Assembly (NCBI GenBank): GCA_024225195.1
Contig: JAAEMV010000811.1
Coordinates: 1-34,143, forward strand
Reading direction: 5' to 3'
DNA: 34,143 nucleotides
Source of the DNA: Planctomycetaceae bacterium
Lineage (GTDB): Bacteria > Planctomycetota > Planctomycetia > Pirellulales > Pirellulaceae
The notes under the pieces are model-generated. The model was not told the origin of the DNA, did no database searches, and worked only from the letters and a program-made list of their open reading frames with translations. How positions within the stretch are numbered: position 1 is the first letter of the stretch; each line of letters begins with the position of its first letter. The position numbers and the translations under genes were made by a program. Below, in pieces: positions 26,126 to 34,143 of this stretch.

Positions 26126-26908
26126 ATGGCAAATGCGCTAGTTCAAGATCTTATCGACGCGGGTGTTCACTTCGGCCACAGAGCCAGTCGCTGGAACCCG
26201 AAAATGTCGCCGTATATTTACGGTCGCAAAAACCAAATCCACATCATGGACATTCGCGAGACGGTACGCGGGCTTTTGCGAGCCAAAAAGTACGTTTCCC
26301 AGGTTGCTAGTGGTGGAAGTCTCGTTTTGTTCGTTGGTACAAAGCGACAAGCCTCGGCCGCAGTTCAGCGTGAAGCCGAACGCTGTGGCATGCCTTACGT
26401 CAGCGAACGTTGGCTCGGTGGCGCGTTAACTAACTTCCGCACAATTCGCAGTCGAATGGGTCGACTCGAAGAACTCGAAGAAATTCGCGGCGGCGACAAA
26501 ATCGAAGGATACTCAAAGAAGGCTCAGTCGTCTTTGAATCGTGAGTTCCGAAAGATTCACCGCAACTTGAACGGAATTCGCACGATGAATCGCAAGCCGG
26601 AATGCTTGATCATCGTCGACCCGAACAAAGAAAAGAACGCAGTTCTTGAAGCTAAAAAGCTTGGAATCACGACCGTTTCTTTAATCGACACTAACTGCAA
26701 TCCTGATCTGATCGATTTGCCAATCCCCGGCAACGATGACGGTATTCGCTCAATTGAATTAATCATGAGCCACATGGCCGACGCGGTTCTTGCAGGTCGG
26801 AAAGCAATCGTTGCGAAAAACGAAGGCAAAGAATCTGGTGCCAAAGCCGACGCTGCCCCAAAAGCAGATGCTGTGCCGGACAAAGATGCCGAAGAAACTG
26901 CAGTTTAA
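26126..26908 (+). CDS. rpsB: 30S ribosomal protein S2
   Basis: S2 is a late-assembling protein of the small ribosomal subunit, needed for binding of S1. The 260-residue protein shows the full S2 pattern: [25 protein letters not shown] (start of the protein), [24 protein letters not shown], and [25 protein letters not shown]. The C-terminal 30 residues are an Ala/Lys/Asp-rich tail that varies in the family. GGAG (26115-26118) stands seven bases before the ATG. It is the first gene of the rpsB-tsf-pyrH-frr cluster. Confidence 0.98.
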   Translation: MANALVQDLIDAGVHFGHRASRWNPKMSPYIYGRKNQIHIMDIRETVRGLLRAKKYVSQVASGGSLVLFVGTKRQASAAVQREAERCGMPYVSERWLGGALTNFRTIRSRMGRLEELEEIRGGDKIEGYSKKAQSSLNREFRKIHRNLNGIRTMNRKPECLIIVDPNKEKNAVLEAKKLGITTVSLIDTNCNPDLIDLPIPGNDDGIRSIELIMSHMADAVLAGRKAIVAKNEGKESGAKADAAPKADAVPDKDAEETAV

Positions 26909-26934
26909 TCCTGACTGCTTAATTTTGAATAAAC

Positions 26935-26967
26935 AACCGGCAGGGCTCTGGACGAGCCCCGCCGGTT
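26935..26967 (+). terminator. Intercistronic hairpin between rpsB and tsf
   Basis: A stem of 13 pairs with one A-C mismatch (AACCGGC-A-GGGCTC against GAGCCC-C-GCCGGTT, loop TGGAC) follows rpsB by 26 bases. Only a weak T-rich tail follows, so it may be a partial terminator or an mRNA-stabilising structure rather than a full stop. Confidence 0.55.
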
Positions 26968-27139
26968 CTTCGAATCCGATAAAGATCAAGAGACGATTTT
27001 CGTTTTGCTGCGAGGTTGCAGCCAAGGAGAATCAATCATATCCCCTTACGACACCGGTAAAACGCAAACCGGGATGCACGCGAGTCCGACCGATTCGTTG
27101 CAACTGTCGCGACATTTGATACCAAGAGAAGGAAAAACA

Positions 27140-28129
27140 ATGAGCGTAACCATTTCAGCCAAAGACGTCAGCGAATTGAGAAAAGCGACGGGCGCCGGGA
27201 TGATGGACTGCAAGGAAGCACTAAAAGAATCCGGTGGCGATGTCGAGGGTGCCCTCGACTTCCTCCGAAAAAAGGGACAGAAAGTAGCGGCCAAGCGAGC
27301 CGACCGTGACGCCAATGAAGGTGTCGTTGTCGCACTCACAAACGAGTCCGGCGACACTGGCATCATCCTCGCACTTAGCTGCGAAACCGACTTCGTCGCC
27401 AAAAACGATGATTTCATTGCGTTTGCCAATAGCCTCGGACAACTGGCTCTTGAAAACTTGCCAGAAACAAAAGAGGAGCTACTCGCACTTCCTTACGAAG
27501 GTACACCGCTGGCCGAAAAACTTGTCGAGCAAACCGGAAAGATTGGTGAGAAGATCGAGATTTCGGGCTACGGAAAAATGAGCGGCGAGAGCATCGCCAC
27601 TTACATCCACGCCGGCAGCAAAATTGGCGTCGCCGTCTCCTTCAAGTCCGGTGGCAATGACGATGCCGCGAAATTCTTCCGAAGTATCGCAATGCATATC
27701 GCAGCGATGAATCCTGTCATTCTTTCGCCGGAAGAGTTTGACGCAGATTTCGTTGCCAAAGAAACTGAGGTCATTCAGGCTCAAATCAAAGCCGAAAACG
27801 AACTCAATGAATCCGAGAATCTTGGCAAACCAATGAAGAACGTGCCGCTCTTCGGAAGTAAGCTTCAATTGACTCCAGAGGTCATGGCGAAAGCTGAAGC
27901 CGACATCAAAGCACAGTTGGAAGCCGAAGGAAAACCCGAGAAGATCTGGGACAAAATCGTACCGGGGAAACTCGAGCGTTTCGTTGCCGACAATACGCTG
28001 CTCGACCAAGAACGCTGCCTATTAAGTCAGTTCTTTGCACTGGACGATAGCAAGACAGTGAAGTCGGCCATTAGTGACTTCGCAGATGCTGCAGAAATCG
28101 TTGAGTTCAAGCGACTGTCGGTTGGTTAA
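27140..28129 (+). CDS. tsf: Elongation factor Ts
   Basis: EF-Ts exchanges GDP for GTP on EF-Tu. From the chosen ATG the protein has 329 residues. The N-terminal UBA-like module reads VSELRKATGAGMMDCKEAL, and the core motif CETDFVAKNDDF is present. Two core subdomains follow, and the C-terminal part contains KPEKIWDKIVPGKLERF and the end of the dimerisation region. The protein is longer than the E. coli form (283). The frame is open for 45 codons upstream, but AAGGA (27129-27133) lies seven bases before this ATG and the family starts here. A hairpin GCTGC / GCAGC at 27007-27022 lies in the intergenic leader. Confidence 0.97.
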   Translation: MSVTISAKDVSELRKATGAGMMDCKEALKESGGDVEGALDFLRKKGQKVAAKRADRDANEGVVVALTNESGDTGIILALSCETDFVAKNDDFIAFANSLGQLALENLPETKEELLALPYEGTPLAEKLVEQTGKIGEKIEISGYGKMSGESIATYIHAGSKIGVAVSFKSGGNDDAAKFFRSIAMHIAAMNPVILSPEEFDADFVAKETEVIQAQIKAENELNESENLGKPMKNVPLFGSKLQLTPEVMAKAEADIKAQLEAEGKPEKIWDKIVPGKLERFVADNTLLDQERCLLSQFFALDDSKTVKSAISDFADAAEIVEFKRLSVG

Positions 28130-28175
28130 AGCAACCCAGATAATTAAATATTCGACAATTTAATCGTTGTCGTAG

Positions 28176-28203
28176 AAGCCCTGCTGTTTGCAGGGCTTTT
28201 TTT
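28176..28203 (+). terminator. Rho-independent terminator after tsf
   Basis: A nine-pair stem AAGCCCTGC / GCAGGGCTT with loop TGTTT is followed by a run of seven T. It separates rpsB-tsf from pyrH, which must then have its own promoter or depend on read-through. Confidence 0.93.
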
Positions 28204-28336
28204 GTATTCTAATCAAGCTTGGCAGTGCAACCTACAATCGATGCAGCGAACCAATTCGCTAAACGAACGATGCTCCTAGGTCCGCATCTGTCCGCTATAT
28301 TTTAGAGACCGAATATCTGAACCCCACAACAATCGA

Positions 28337-29077
28337 ATGACGCAAACGGCAAAATACAAACGAATCATCTTGAAACTGTCAGGCGAGAGCTTCAGCCCCT
28401 CTGGAGAACGGGGGATTAGCATGGAAGAGGTTGTGCACATCTCGCAACAAATCAGCGAAGCACAACAGCTTGGGTGCCAGATTGCGGTCGTTATCGGCGG
28501 CGGCAACATCCTTCGAGGTAGCCAATTCAAAGCGAAAAATGAAGTCGTCCACGAAGCGACCGCACACTACATGGGCATGATGGCCACAATCATTAACGGC
28601 CTCGCCCTCCAGGATGCACTGGAATCCGTCGGCTGCCAGACGCGATTGATGAGCGCAATAAAGATGGACGGCGTTTGCGAGCCCTACATTCGCCGTCGAG
28701 CCCACCGGCATCTTGAGAAAGGACGAATTGTCATTTTAGGTGCAGGCACCGGAGGCCCTTTCGTAACCACTGACACCGCCGCTGCGTTGCGCAGCATGGA
28801 ACTCGAAGCAGACATCCTCATGAAAGCCACACGCGTTGATGGTGTCTACAGTGAGGATCCTGAAAAGAACCCCCACGCCGTACTTTACTCCGAACTTGAA
28901 TTCCAAACGTGCATTGAAAAGAATCTTCGCGTCATGGACTCCACTGCAATCTCTCATTGCATGGAGCACAACATGCCTTTGATGGTTTTTAACTTTCGCA
29001 AAGACGGAAACATCATCAAAGCGGTTCTTGGTGAAAAAGTCGGAACCATCGTCAGCAACAATCCAATTGCAGACTAA
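28337..29077 (+). CDS. pyrH: UMP kinase (uridylate kinase)
   Basis: PyrH phosphorylates UMP to UDP in pyrimidine nucleotide synthesis; the bacterial enzyme is hexameric and is controlled by GTP and UTP. The 246-residue protein belongs to the amino acid kinase family. It has [10 protein letters not shown] (start of the first strand and loop), [28 protein letters not shown], and [22 protein letters not shown] followed by VDGVYSEDP. The end [11 protein letters not shown] is typical. No Shine-Dalgarno site precedes the ATG. A TATATT at 28296-28301 could be a -10 box but has no good partner. Confidence 0.97.
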   Translation: MTQTAKYKRIILKLSGESFSPSGERGISMEEVVHISQQISEAQQLGCQIAVVIGGGNILRGSQFKAKNEVVHEATAHYMGMMATIINGLALQDALESVGCQTRLMSAIKMDGVCEPYIRRRAHRHLEKGRIVILGAGTGGPFVTTDTAAALRSMELEADILMKATRVDGVYSEDPEKNPHAVLYSELEFQTCIEKNLRVMDSTAISHCMEHNMPLMVFNFRKDGNIIKAVLGEKVGTIVSNNPIAD

Positions 29078-29122
29078 TCATAAAACCAATCGAAACGTCA
29101 GCCATTTATATAAATTCCCTTG

Positions 29123-29152
29123 TCGACACTAATGGGAAATTACGCGTATAAT
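29123..29152 (+). promoter_or_regulatory. Sigma-70-type promoter of frr
   Basis: TCGACA (29123-29128), an 18-base spacer and a perfect TATAAT (29147-29152) lie in the pyrH-frr gap. Transcription would start near 29159 with a leader of about 100 bases. A hairpin CAGTAA / TTACTG (29234-29247) in that leader stands just before the Shine-Dalgarno site. Confidence 0.65.
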
Positions 29153-29260
29153 CAAGGCAGCCTGTCGGCAAATCCCTGGATCAATTTGTGCCGGGGACTG
29201 TCGATCGTCTTGAATAAACAAATTAATATAGAACAGTAATTTTACTGAACGGAGAACCCT

Positions 29261-29821
29261 ATGCCTGCCGCCGCAATCATCGAAGATGCCGAACAGAGGA
29301 TGGATAAAGCAATTGAGGTTTTGAAAAAGAGCCTCAGTGGAATTCGCACCGGGCGAGCTAACCCTGGACTTGTCGATTCCCTCCGAGTAGATGTTTATGG
29401 ATCTCCCACGCCGATTAAGCAGGTGGCTCAAGTCGGTGCTCCCGAACCAACACAAATCGTCATTCGCCCCTACGACACCGGGATCATCAAAGAAATTGAA
29501 AAGGCAATTGTTGCCAGCGACCTTGGCTTCAATCCCCAAAACGACGGTCGCGTCGTCCGAATTAACATTCCGCCGCTCTCGACTGACGTGAGAAAAAAGA
29601 TGGTCAGTCGGATCAAAGAATTGACAGAAGAGGCGAAAATTTCAATTCGTAACGTCCGTCGTGACGGCAATAAAGCGGCTGACGTGGCCGAAAAGGATAA
29701 GACTCTTTCTGAAGACCAGAGAGATGACGTAAAGGATCAGGTTCAAGAACTGACCAAGAAGTTTGAAATTCAAGCTCAGGAGATTGCGAAAGCAAGAGAA
29801 TCCGAGGTCATGGAAGATTAA
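29261..29821 (+). CDS. frr: Ribosome recycling factor
   Basis: RRF splits the post-termination ribosome together with EF-G. The 186-residue protein has the standard length (about 185). It shows the family pattern throughout: LSGIRTGRANPGLVD, YGSPTPIKQVAQV, IVIRPYD, NDGRVVRINIPPLSTDVRKKM and ISIRNVRRDGNKAAD. It is a good match over its whole length. GGAG (29251-29254) is six bases before the ATG. It ends the cluster, with a terminator following. Confidence 0.98.
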   Translation: MPAAAIIEDAEQRMDKAIEVLKKSLSGIRTGRANPGLVDSLRVDVYGSPTPIKQVAQVGAPEPTQIVIRPYDTGIIKEIEKAIVASDLGFNPQNDGRVVRINIPPLSTDVRKKMVSRIKELTEEAKISIRNVRRDGNKAADVAEKDKTLSEDQRDDVKDQVQELTKKFEIQAQEIAKARESEVMED

Positions 29822-29844
29822 CCTCTCCTAATCCAGCACCCATG

Positions 29845-29882
29845 AAAAAGGGCTCTGACCATCCGGTCTGAGCCCTTTTTTT
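29845..29882 (+). terminator. Rho-independent terminator after frr
   Basis: A 16-base arm starting AAAAAGGGCTC pairs with GGTCTGAGCCC plus the T-run (loop ATCC, one T-T mismatch). The seven or so T that follow make a strong terminator; the A-run makes it work in the other direction too. Confidence 0.92.
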
Positions 29883-30178
29883 GTGAATTAATCGTTGTGA
29901 AACAGCTCTCCTTCAACCGATGTGCTATCGCTCTTCGCCCCGCACCGACTGAAATCTCGACAAAAACCGCGGTCCTCAGCGGCCACCGTCAGTTGAATTT
30001 GCCAAAAAAGTAAAACTATACCGGTCGGTAAAACATTGCCATTTAACCAAGCATTCACGATAAAAACCAACCTATTGAATTAACCGCCCACAACGCTCCG
30101 AATGCTGAACATATCTAAGAACATTTTCCGCAGAAGCGCGTTTCGCACTTCGATGTGACCTACTGGTTGGAGTACCCC
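29883..30178. other. Intergenic leader of the Cys-rich secreted protein
   Basis: No coding frame supported. TTGCCA (30036-30041) and GATAAA (30059-30064), 17 bases apart, are a possible promoter for the next gene with a leader of about 110 bases. Confidence 0.4.
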
Positions 30179-30913
30179 ATGAGAATTCAAACTACATTCC
30201 TTGCAACACTCTTAACCGCAGTTGCTGTTTTGACAATGGACTGTTCGGCCCAAACTTACTCAGTCCAGCAATTGCCAGTCAACCAACAAGCCGAAGCAAG
30301 CCTGAACAACGGTTCTCGGTTCCGATTCATCGCCGCCCAGCAGAATCAAAACTCAGTCCGAACCGCTAATCCCGCCATTCAAATAGCCCCAGTGAGAAAC
30401 TCACTGGCACGCAACGCGATGCCCGCTGTCACACGACCGCGGACAAACAACCTAACGGTCGCAACCTTTGAAACCAACAATTCAAACGGCATTGGACTTT
30501 CTCGTGGTTTCATCGAAGGCAACTCGATCCTTCAACCGTCCCCAGCAAGTAGCATTCAATACCAAATGGTTGCTGAATCTCCGTCATCAACGCGAACCAA
30601 CATTTTTGGAATTGACGAAGATCAATGCTGCGACGAGTGGGAAAATTTCACTGCCTGCGGCGGCCTGAAAACAAATCCAGGCCACTATGGAATTCCATGG
30701 TTAACCGGCAAAGACAACTGTGAAGCCGCAGCGGGTTGTGGATGCGGCATCAAGCGAAAAGGCTTCGGATGCGGCACTTCAGCCTGCGACTCGACAGCCG
30801 TAAGATGCACCAAGCTCAAAGGTTTTAAAGGCTGGTTCAAAAAGTCAGACTGCCAATGCGAGTCTTGTCATCCAGCTCAGTCAACCGCCGTAGAGTACGT
30901 GGAAGAAAATTAG
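30179..30913 (+). CDS. Secreted protein with Cys-rich C-terminal domain, function unknown
   Basis: The 244-residue protein has a signal peptide (1-24), most likely cut after DCSA; the Cys at 22 is preceded by Asp, so a lipobox is unlikely. A Gln/Asn-rich, probably disordered part (25-145) leads to a C-terminal domain (about 148-232) with twelve cysteines. The domain starts QCCDEWENFTACGGL and then NPGHYGIPWLTGKDNC, and includes GCGCG and DCQCESC. Similar Cys-rich tails occur, to my memory, in planctomycete secreted proteins of unknown function, perhaps in the cell wall where disulfides are frequent. GGAG (30169-30172) six bases before the ATG fixes the start; a GTG eight codons upstream is less likely. 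Confidence 0.8.
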   Translation: MRIQTTFLATLLTAVAVLTMDCSAQTYSVQQLPVNQQAEASLNNGSRFRFIAAQQNQNSVRTANPAIQIAPVRNSLARNAMPAVTRPRTNNLTVATFETNNSNGIGLSRGFIEGNSILQPSPASSIQYQMVAESPSSTRTNIFGIDEDQCCDEWENFTACGGLKTNPGHYGIPWLTGKDNCEAAAGCGCGIKRKGFGCGTSACDSTAVRCTKLKGFKGWFKKSDCQCESCHPAQSTAVEYVEEN

Positions 30914-30944
30914 ACTGACAGAGCTTTACTTCAGCGAACAAAAT

Positions 30945-30975
30945 GGAGAGCTCACTTTTGAGCCTCCCGCTTTTC
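30945..30975 (+). terminator. Possible terminator after the Cys-rich protein
   Basis: Arms GGAG-A-GCTC and GAGC-CTCC (30945-30967, one bulged A, loop ACTTTT) are followed by CGCTTTTC. It has the general form of an intrinsic terminator with a short T-run. Confidence 0.45.
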
Positions 30976-31362
30976 TGAACTTTGTCGCTGACTCATGCTG
31001 TCGAACCCCGCAGCAAACGGACGGCCGGAGCCGCAGCTAATGCTCCGGCCGCATCCATTTCTCCTTGCAGCTCTTCTTGCAGCAATAAGCTCTCTTAAAA
31101 GCTCTCTCTGAATTGCTTGCCTTGGAATTCAAGGGACTAATAATCGGGTCGGGGTAGGCATCTGCTTTTGTTCGGCACCAGCGAACCAATGTTCCTTCTC
31201 GCTGGAAAATTCATCCCGAGACAATGGCTATTCAGATTCTCTGTATTTCGAATTCGAATCGCGTTTGGATGATTTCAGGAAACAAAAGAGGAGAAACAAA
31301 GAAATCAAACGACACTCCAAATAAACAAACCCGATCATTTCTACGTTCGACATCTGCCCCGC
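30976..31362. other. Intergenic region between convergent genes, with a GC-rich hairpin
   Basis: No gene seen. A perfect ten-base inverted repeat CGGCCGGAGC / GCTCCGGCCG (31022-31031 and 31042-31051) with a ten-base loop is the main structure. No T-run follows on the plus strand. It may end the minus-strand lipoprotein transcript or protect the 3' end of the other. Several AGCTCT repeats lie at 31070-31110. Confidence 0.5.
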
Positions 31363-32127
31363 CTAGAATGCTCCAGTTGACCCGGGACGGGATTCTTTCA
31401 ATGACCACCCCTGTGGAGCTACCCCGCCCTGCGGAGGCGCAGTCGTTGACTGGAATCCTTGCTGGCCGGTCTGAGGAATGACTGGGTTCACCATAAAATT
31501 TTGCCGAGCGGCGGGAGCTCCAACACTGTTGGGCACGGATAGTTTTCCAGAAAACTGATTCCCCGAATTTGGCGGTAACGTAGCGATTCGTGGAGTTCCC
31601 ACAAACCCGCTTGGGGCAACTACTGCCGAGGCATCATTCACAGGCAACCTCGAAACGTCACGACTGTCATCTATTTGCGTCGACGCATAATCTACCGCCT
31701 TGGTGTAAGTACTCTGAACAACAGGGACAGCTGCAGCAACAGCTCCGCGATTGGTGGTTGCTGGATTAACAACAGTTCCCGTCGTTTCAACGAATCCTGT
31801 ACTGGAGGCAGCCATTCCGTTGATTGGTTGCCCGGGATTAACTGGAACCGCCCCTTGGCGAGCCCAAGCCGCAGCGGTTTGATTACCTATCGCTTGATTA
31901 TTCGGCATCGGTGCCCGCTGGTTTGGATTCACGATCACGGACGACCCGGTTACCGAATTTGCCTGTGGATTGGCCGACATTGAGGGGATGTTCAAACTAT
32001 ATGCCTGCGGAGGTTGCACAGTTGTTTGACCCGCAAACCAATTATTTGCTTGATTACCCGAAGTTTGACAACCCGTAGCCATAATTAGACTGCAGGCTAA
32101 CAACAGAAAATAGTGAATACGAACCAT
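31363..32127 (-). CDS. Lipoprotein rich in Pro, Asn, Gln, function unknown
   Basis: The 254-residue protein starts with a lipoprotein-like signal (MVRIHYFLLLACSLIMATGC), placing the lipidated Cys at 20. The rest is low-complexity, rich in Pro, Asn, Gln, Val and Ala, with motifs such as VVNPA, SSVIVNPNQ and PQGGVAPQGW. It has no domain I recognise and is probably largely disordered. It could be a surface or periplasmic linker. An AAGGA site lies eight bases before the ATG at 32127; the frame continues to a TTG at 32154, which is less likely. It is transcribed divergently from the amidohydrolase. Confidence 0.75.
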   Translation of the reverse strand: MVRIHYFLLLACSLIMATGCQTSGNQANNWFAGQTTVQPPQAYSLNIPSMSANPQANSVTGSSVIVNPNQRAPMPNNQAIGNQTAAAWARQGAVPVNPGQPINGMAASSTGFVETTGTVVNPATTNRGAVAAAVPVVQSTYTKAVDYASTQIDDSRDVSRLPVNDASAVVAPSGFVGTPRIATLPPNSGNQFSGKLSVPNSVGAPAARQNFMVNPVIPQTGQQGFQSTTAPPQGGVAPQGWSLKESRPGSTGAF

Positions 32128-32394
32128 CGAGGTTGTCCTTAAAAACACTGCCAACTTTGGATAAAAAATCTTTTTTAGCTCAAGTTCTCAAACTTTGAAT
32201 TACTCAAGGCGGCGTACGATAGCAACTTGCGATGCCTTCGCAAGATCAGTTCCCCGCGCCTCCTGCCATGCAATCACCTGCAACGATCTAAATTCGCGGC
32301 TGAGATGCCAATTGTGCAATGGTGTTCGTGGCAATTTTGGGTCAAAATATGGATTCTTCTCTTGATGATAGCCCAACCTCAATACGGAAGCTCG
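32128..32394. other. Divergent intergenic region
   Basis: The gap of 267 bases between the lipoprotein and the amidohydrolase. A minus-strand frame of 60 codons from a TTG (32200-32382) exists but has no ribosome site and I do not count it as a gene. An AT-rich palindrome (AAAAAATCTTTTTT) lies at about 32163-32177. Confidence 0.4.
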
Positions 32395-34143
32395 ATGATA
32401 CTACCCCTCCAGAACAGGCCTCTCTTTTGGCTTTTCTCACCTCACAAAACGCTAGCATTTTGCTTCATCTGTTTCGCGAGTGCCCTGTTCTCTGCAACGC
32501 TATCCGGCCAACAGCAAACCGCAGAACTGGTTTTGGTTGGCGGAAATATTTATACGGTCGATGCATCACGCCCTCATGCTGAAGCGATTGCCGTGGACGC
32601 TGGTCGCATTGTTGCCGTTGGATCTGACCAGGCGATCGCAGCTTACGTCGGCTCAGAAACACAAGTTATCGATCTCAAAGGCAAATTCGCAATGCCTGGA
32701 TTTATCGAAGGCCATGCTCACTTCATGGGCCTTGGTGAATCCAAGATGATGCTAAACCTACATCAGGCAAAAACATGGAATGAGATTGTACTTCAGGTTG
32801 AAAACGCGACCCGCACAACGCCGCCCGGCGAGTGGATCATCGGTCGTGGCTGGCATCAGTCTAAATGGGATCACGTCCCTTCCCCCAACGTGGATGGCTA
32901 CCCAACTAATTTCGAAATGAATTTGGCAACTCCGGACCACCCCGTTTTATTGACCCACGCCAGCGGCCACATGAGTTTCGCTAATGAATACGCCATGAGG
33001 CTCGCGGGAGTCGATACAGATACAGCCAATCCAAAAGGAGGAGAAATTGTCAAAGACGAAAACGGCAAGCCAATCGGAATTTTTCGTGAGACGGCCCAGG
33101 CTTTAATTCAAAAGGTAAAAACCCGCACTGACAGCCAAAGGCCTCCAGCGGAGAAACAGGCATATTCGCAGCGGGCAGCTGAACTCGCTTCGGTGGAATG
33201 CCTAAAGAAAGGAATCACCAGCTTCCAGGATGCTGGCTCCAGCCTTGCCACGGTGAGAACACTTCGCCAGTTAGCCGATCAAGGCCAACTTGGAGTGCGT
33301 CTGTGGGTCATGATTCGAGATGACAATGATCGGCTTCGAGGACAACTGGCAAACTTTAAAATGATTGGATATGCAGATCAGTTTTTGACTTGCCGGGCAT
33401 TGAAGCGTTCTATCGATGGTGCCTTAGGCGCTCACGGCGCATGGCTACTCGCTCCCTATCAAGACCTTCCCACCAGCTCAGGTTTGAACACCGCGTCCAT
33501 TGAGTCGGTTACCGAGACCGCTAAACTTGCAATCAAAAATGACTTCCAAGTTTGTGTCCATGCAATTGGTGATCGGGCCAACCGAGAAGTGCTGGATATT
33601 TACGAAAAGATGTTTCGGGATTTCCCGAGTCAATTTCCACGTAGATGGCGGATCGAGCACGCCCAACACCTGCATCCTGACGACATTCCCCGGTTTGGAA
33701 AACTGGGTGTAATTGCTTCGATGCAGGGAATTCACTGTACATCTGACGCTATCTTCGTCCCGCAACGATTAGGGATGCGACGCAGCGAGCAAGGCGCCTA
33801 TGTCTGGAAATCATTAATTGATTCTGGAGCCATCGTTACCAACGGAACCGACGCCCCCGTTGAGGACGTTGACCCAATTGCTTCGTTTTACGCCTCAGTT
33901 ACGCGTCGTTTGACCGACAAGGTCACATTTTTTCCGGAACAAGTGCTGACTAGAGAACAGGCCATTCGGTCTTACACGATCGACAATGCCTACGCTGCTT
34001 TTGAAGAAAATATCAAGGGCTCTCTAGTCCCCGGAAAGCTGGCGGATATCGTGGTACTCAGTAATGATCCCATTCAATGCGATGAAGAAGAAATCAAAAA
34101 TACTCGCGTGGAGATGACCATCATTGATGGCAGAATTGCATTC
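32395..34143 (+). CDS. Exported YtcJ-like amidohydrolase (metal-dependent hydrolase), partial
   Basis: The frame is open to the end of the window (583 codons visible, end missing). The first 38 residues look like a long signal peptide: basic n-region, hydrophobic TLAFCFICFASALFSA, then SGQ. The amidohydrolase-family start VLVGGNIYTVD is followed by the metal-binding GFIEGHAHF (His107, His109). Further likely ligands are in CVHAIGDRANREV and RIEHAQHLHPDD, with the catalytic Asp in TNGTDAPVEDVDP. This layout is that of the amidohydrolase-3 (YtcJ) group. The substrate is not known; it probably cleaves an amide or related bond outside the cytoplasm. GGAAG (32386-32390) stands four bases before the ATG; an ATG 30 bases upstream (32365) is also possible. 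Confidence 0.88.
   Translation, partial: MILPLQNRPLFWLFSPHKTLAFCFICFASALFSATLSGQQQTAELVLVGGNIYTVDASRPHAEAIAVDAGRIVAVGSDQAIAAYVGSETQVIDLKGKFAMPGFIEGHAHFMGLGESKMMLNLHQAKTWNEIVLQVENATRTTPPGEWIIGRGWHQSKWDHVPSPNVDGYPTNFEMNLATPDHPVLLTHASGHMSFANEYAMRLAGVDTDTANPKGGEIVKDENGKPIGIFRETAQALIQKVKTRTDSQRPPAEKQAYSQRAAELASVECLKKGITSFQDAGSSLATVRTLRQLADQGQLGVRLWVMIRDDNDRLRGQLANFKMIGYADQFLTCRALKRSIDGALGAHGAWLLAPYQDLPTSSGLNTASIESVTETAKLAIKNDFQVCVHAIGDRANREVLDIYEKMFRDFPSQFPRRWRIEHAQHLHPDDIPRFGKLGVIASMQGIHCTSDAIFVPQRLGMRRSEQGAYVWKSLIDSGAIVTNGTDAPVEDVDPIASFYASVTRRLTDKVTFFPEQVLTREQAIRSYTIDNAYAAFEENIKGSLVPGKLADIVVLSNDPIQCDEEEIKNTRVEMTIIDGRIAF

Noticed and set aside
26935-26985. tRNA-like T-loop sequence (GGTTCTTCGAATCC)
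   Set aside because: The surrounding bases form the hairpin after rpsB, and there is no acceptor stem, anticodon arm or CCA end of a tRNA.
32200-32382. Minus-strand 60-codon frame in the gap between the lipoprotein and the amidohydrolase
   Set aside because: TTG start, no ribosome site and no family resemblance. It cannot be excluded, but the support is too small to call a gene.

Overview
The window looks like a chromosomal segment of a planctomycete, probably a marine Pirellula/Rhodopirellula-type bacterium. The evidence is indirect. One giant exported protein carries the N-terminal planctomycete extracellular signature (Leu-Glu-Asp-Arg followed by Leu-Tyr-Ser-Ala). There is a secreted sulfatase with a carbohydrate-binding-like tail. 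The PurL is of the long form, with PurS-like units fused at its N terminus. Two secreted Cys-rich proteins have only lineage-specific looks. Shine-Dalgarno sites are clear for some genes and absent for others, gene spacing is loose and GC is moderate. I see no transposase, integrase, CRISPR array, tRNA or rRNA.

Layout. 1-288: end of an Ala/Pro/Glu-rich protein, followed by a strong terminator. 745-4623: purL and purQ, the two subunits of FGAM synthase of purine synthesis. 4685-9077, all on the minus strand: a RNase HI-like protein that has lost most of its catalytic carboxylates, the glycogen branching enzyme GlgB, and an alpha/beta-hydrolase-fold protein. 9078-9834: long intergenic region. 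9835-11778: secreted sulfatase with an F5/8-type C-terminal domain. 12090-12797: small secreted ASH-like protein with a Cys-rich tail, closed by a palindromic terminator. 13175-22535: a 2162-residue surface protein (DUF4347, LamG, many cadherin-like repeats) overlapping by 11 bases a hybrid histidine kinase with PAS, HisKA, HATPase, receiver and Hpt domains. 22651-23715 (minus): tRNA-dihydrouridine synthase. 24027-25122: a DUF2726-type membrane-anchored protein and a Nudix hydrolase. 25123-26125: 1 kb without an intact gene, rich in inverted repeats and containing a possible broken reading frame. 26126-29821: rpsB, tsf, pyrH and frr, the classic translation/UMP kinase cluster, here split by hairpins, a terminator and an own promoter for frr. 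30179-32127: a secreted Cys-rich protein and, on the minus strand, a Pro/Asn/Gln-rich lipoprotein. 32395-end: an exported YtcJ-like amidohydrolase that runs off the window.

Most of the window is housekeeping. The parts most worth a second look are the surface protein/hybrid kinase pair, the structured gene-free stretch before rpsB, and the RNase H-like protein without its active site. I found no clear defence system or other complete undescribed system; the nearest candidate is a possible structured RNA at about 25222-25626.
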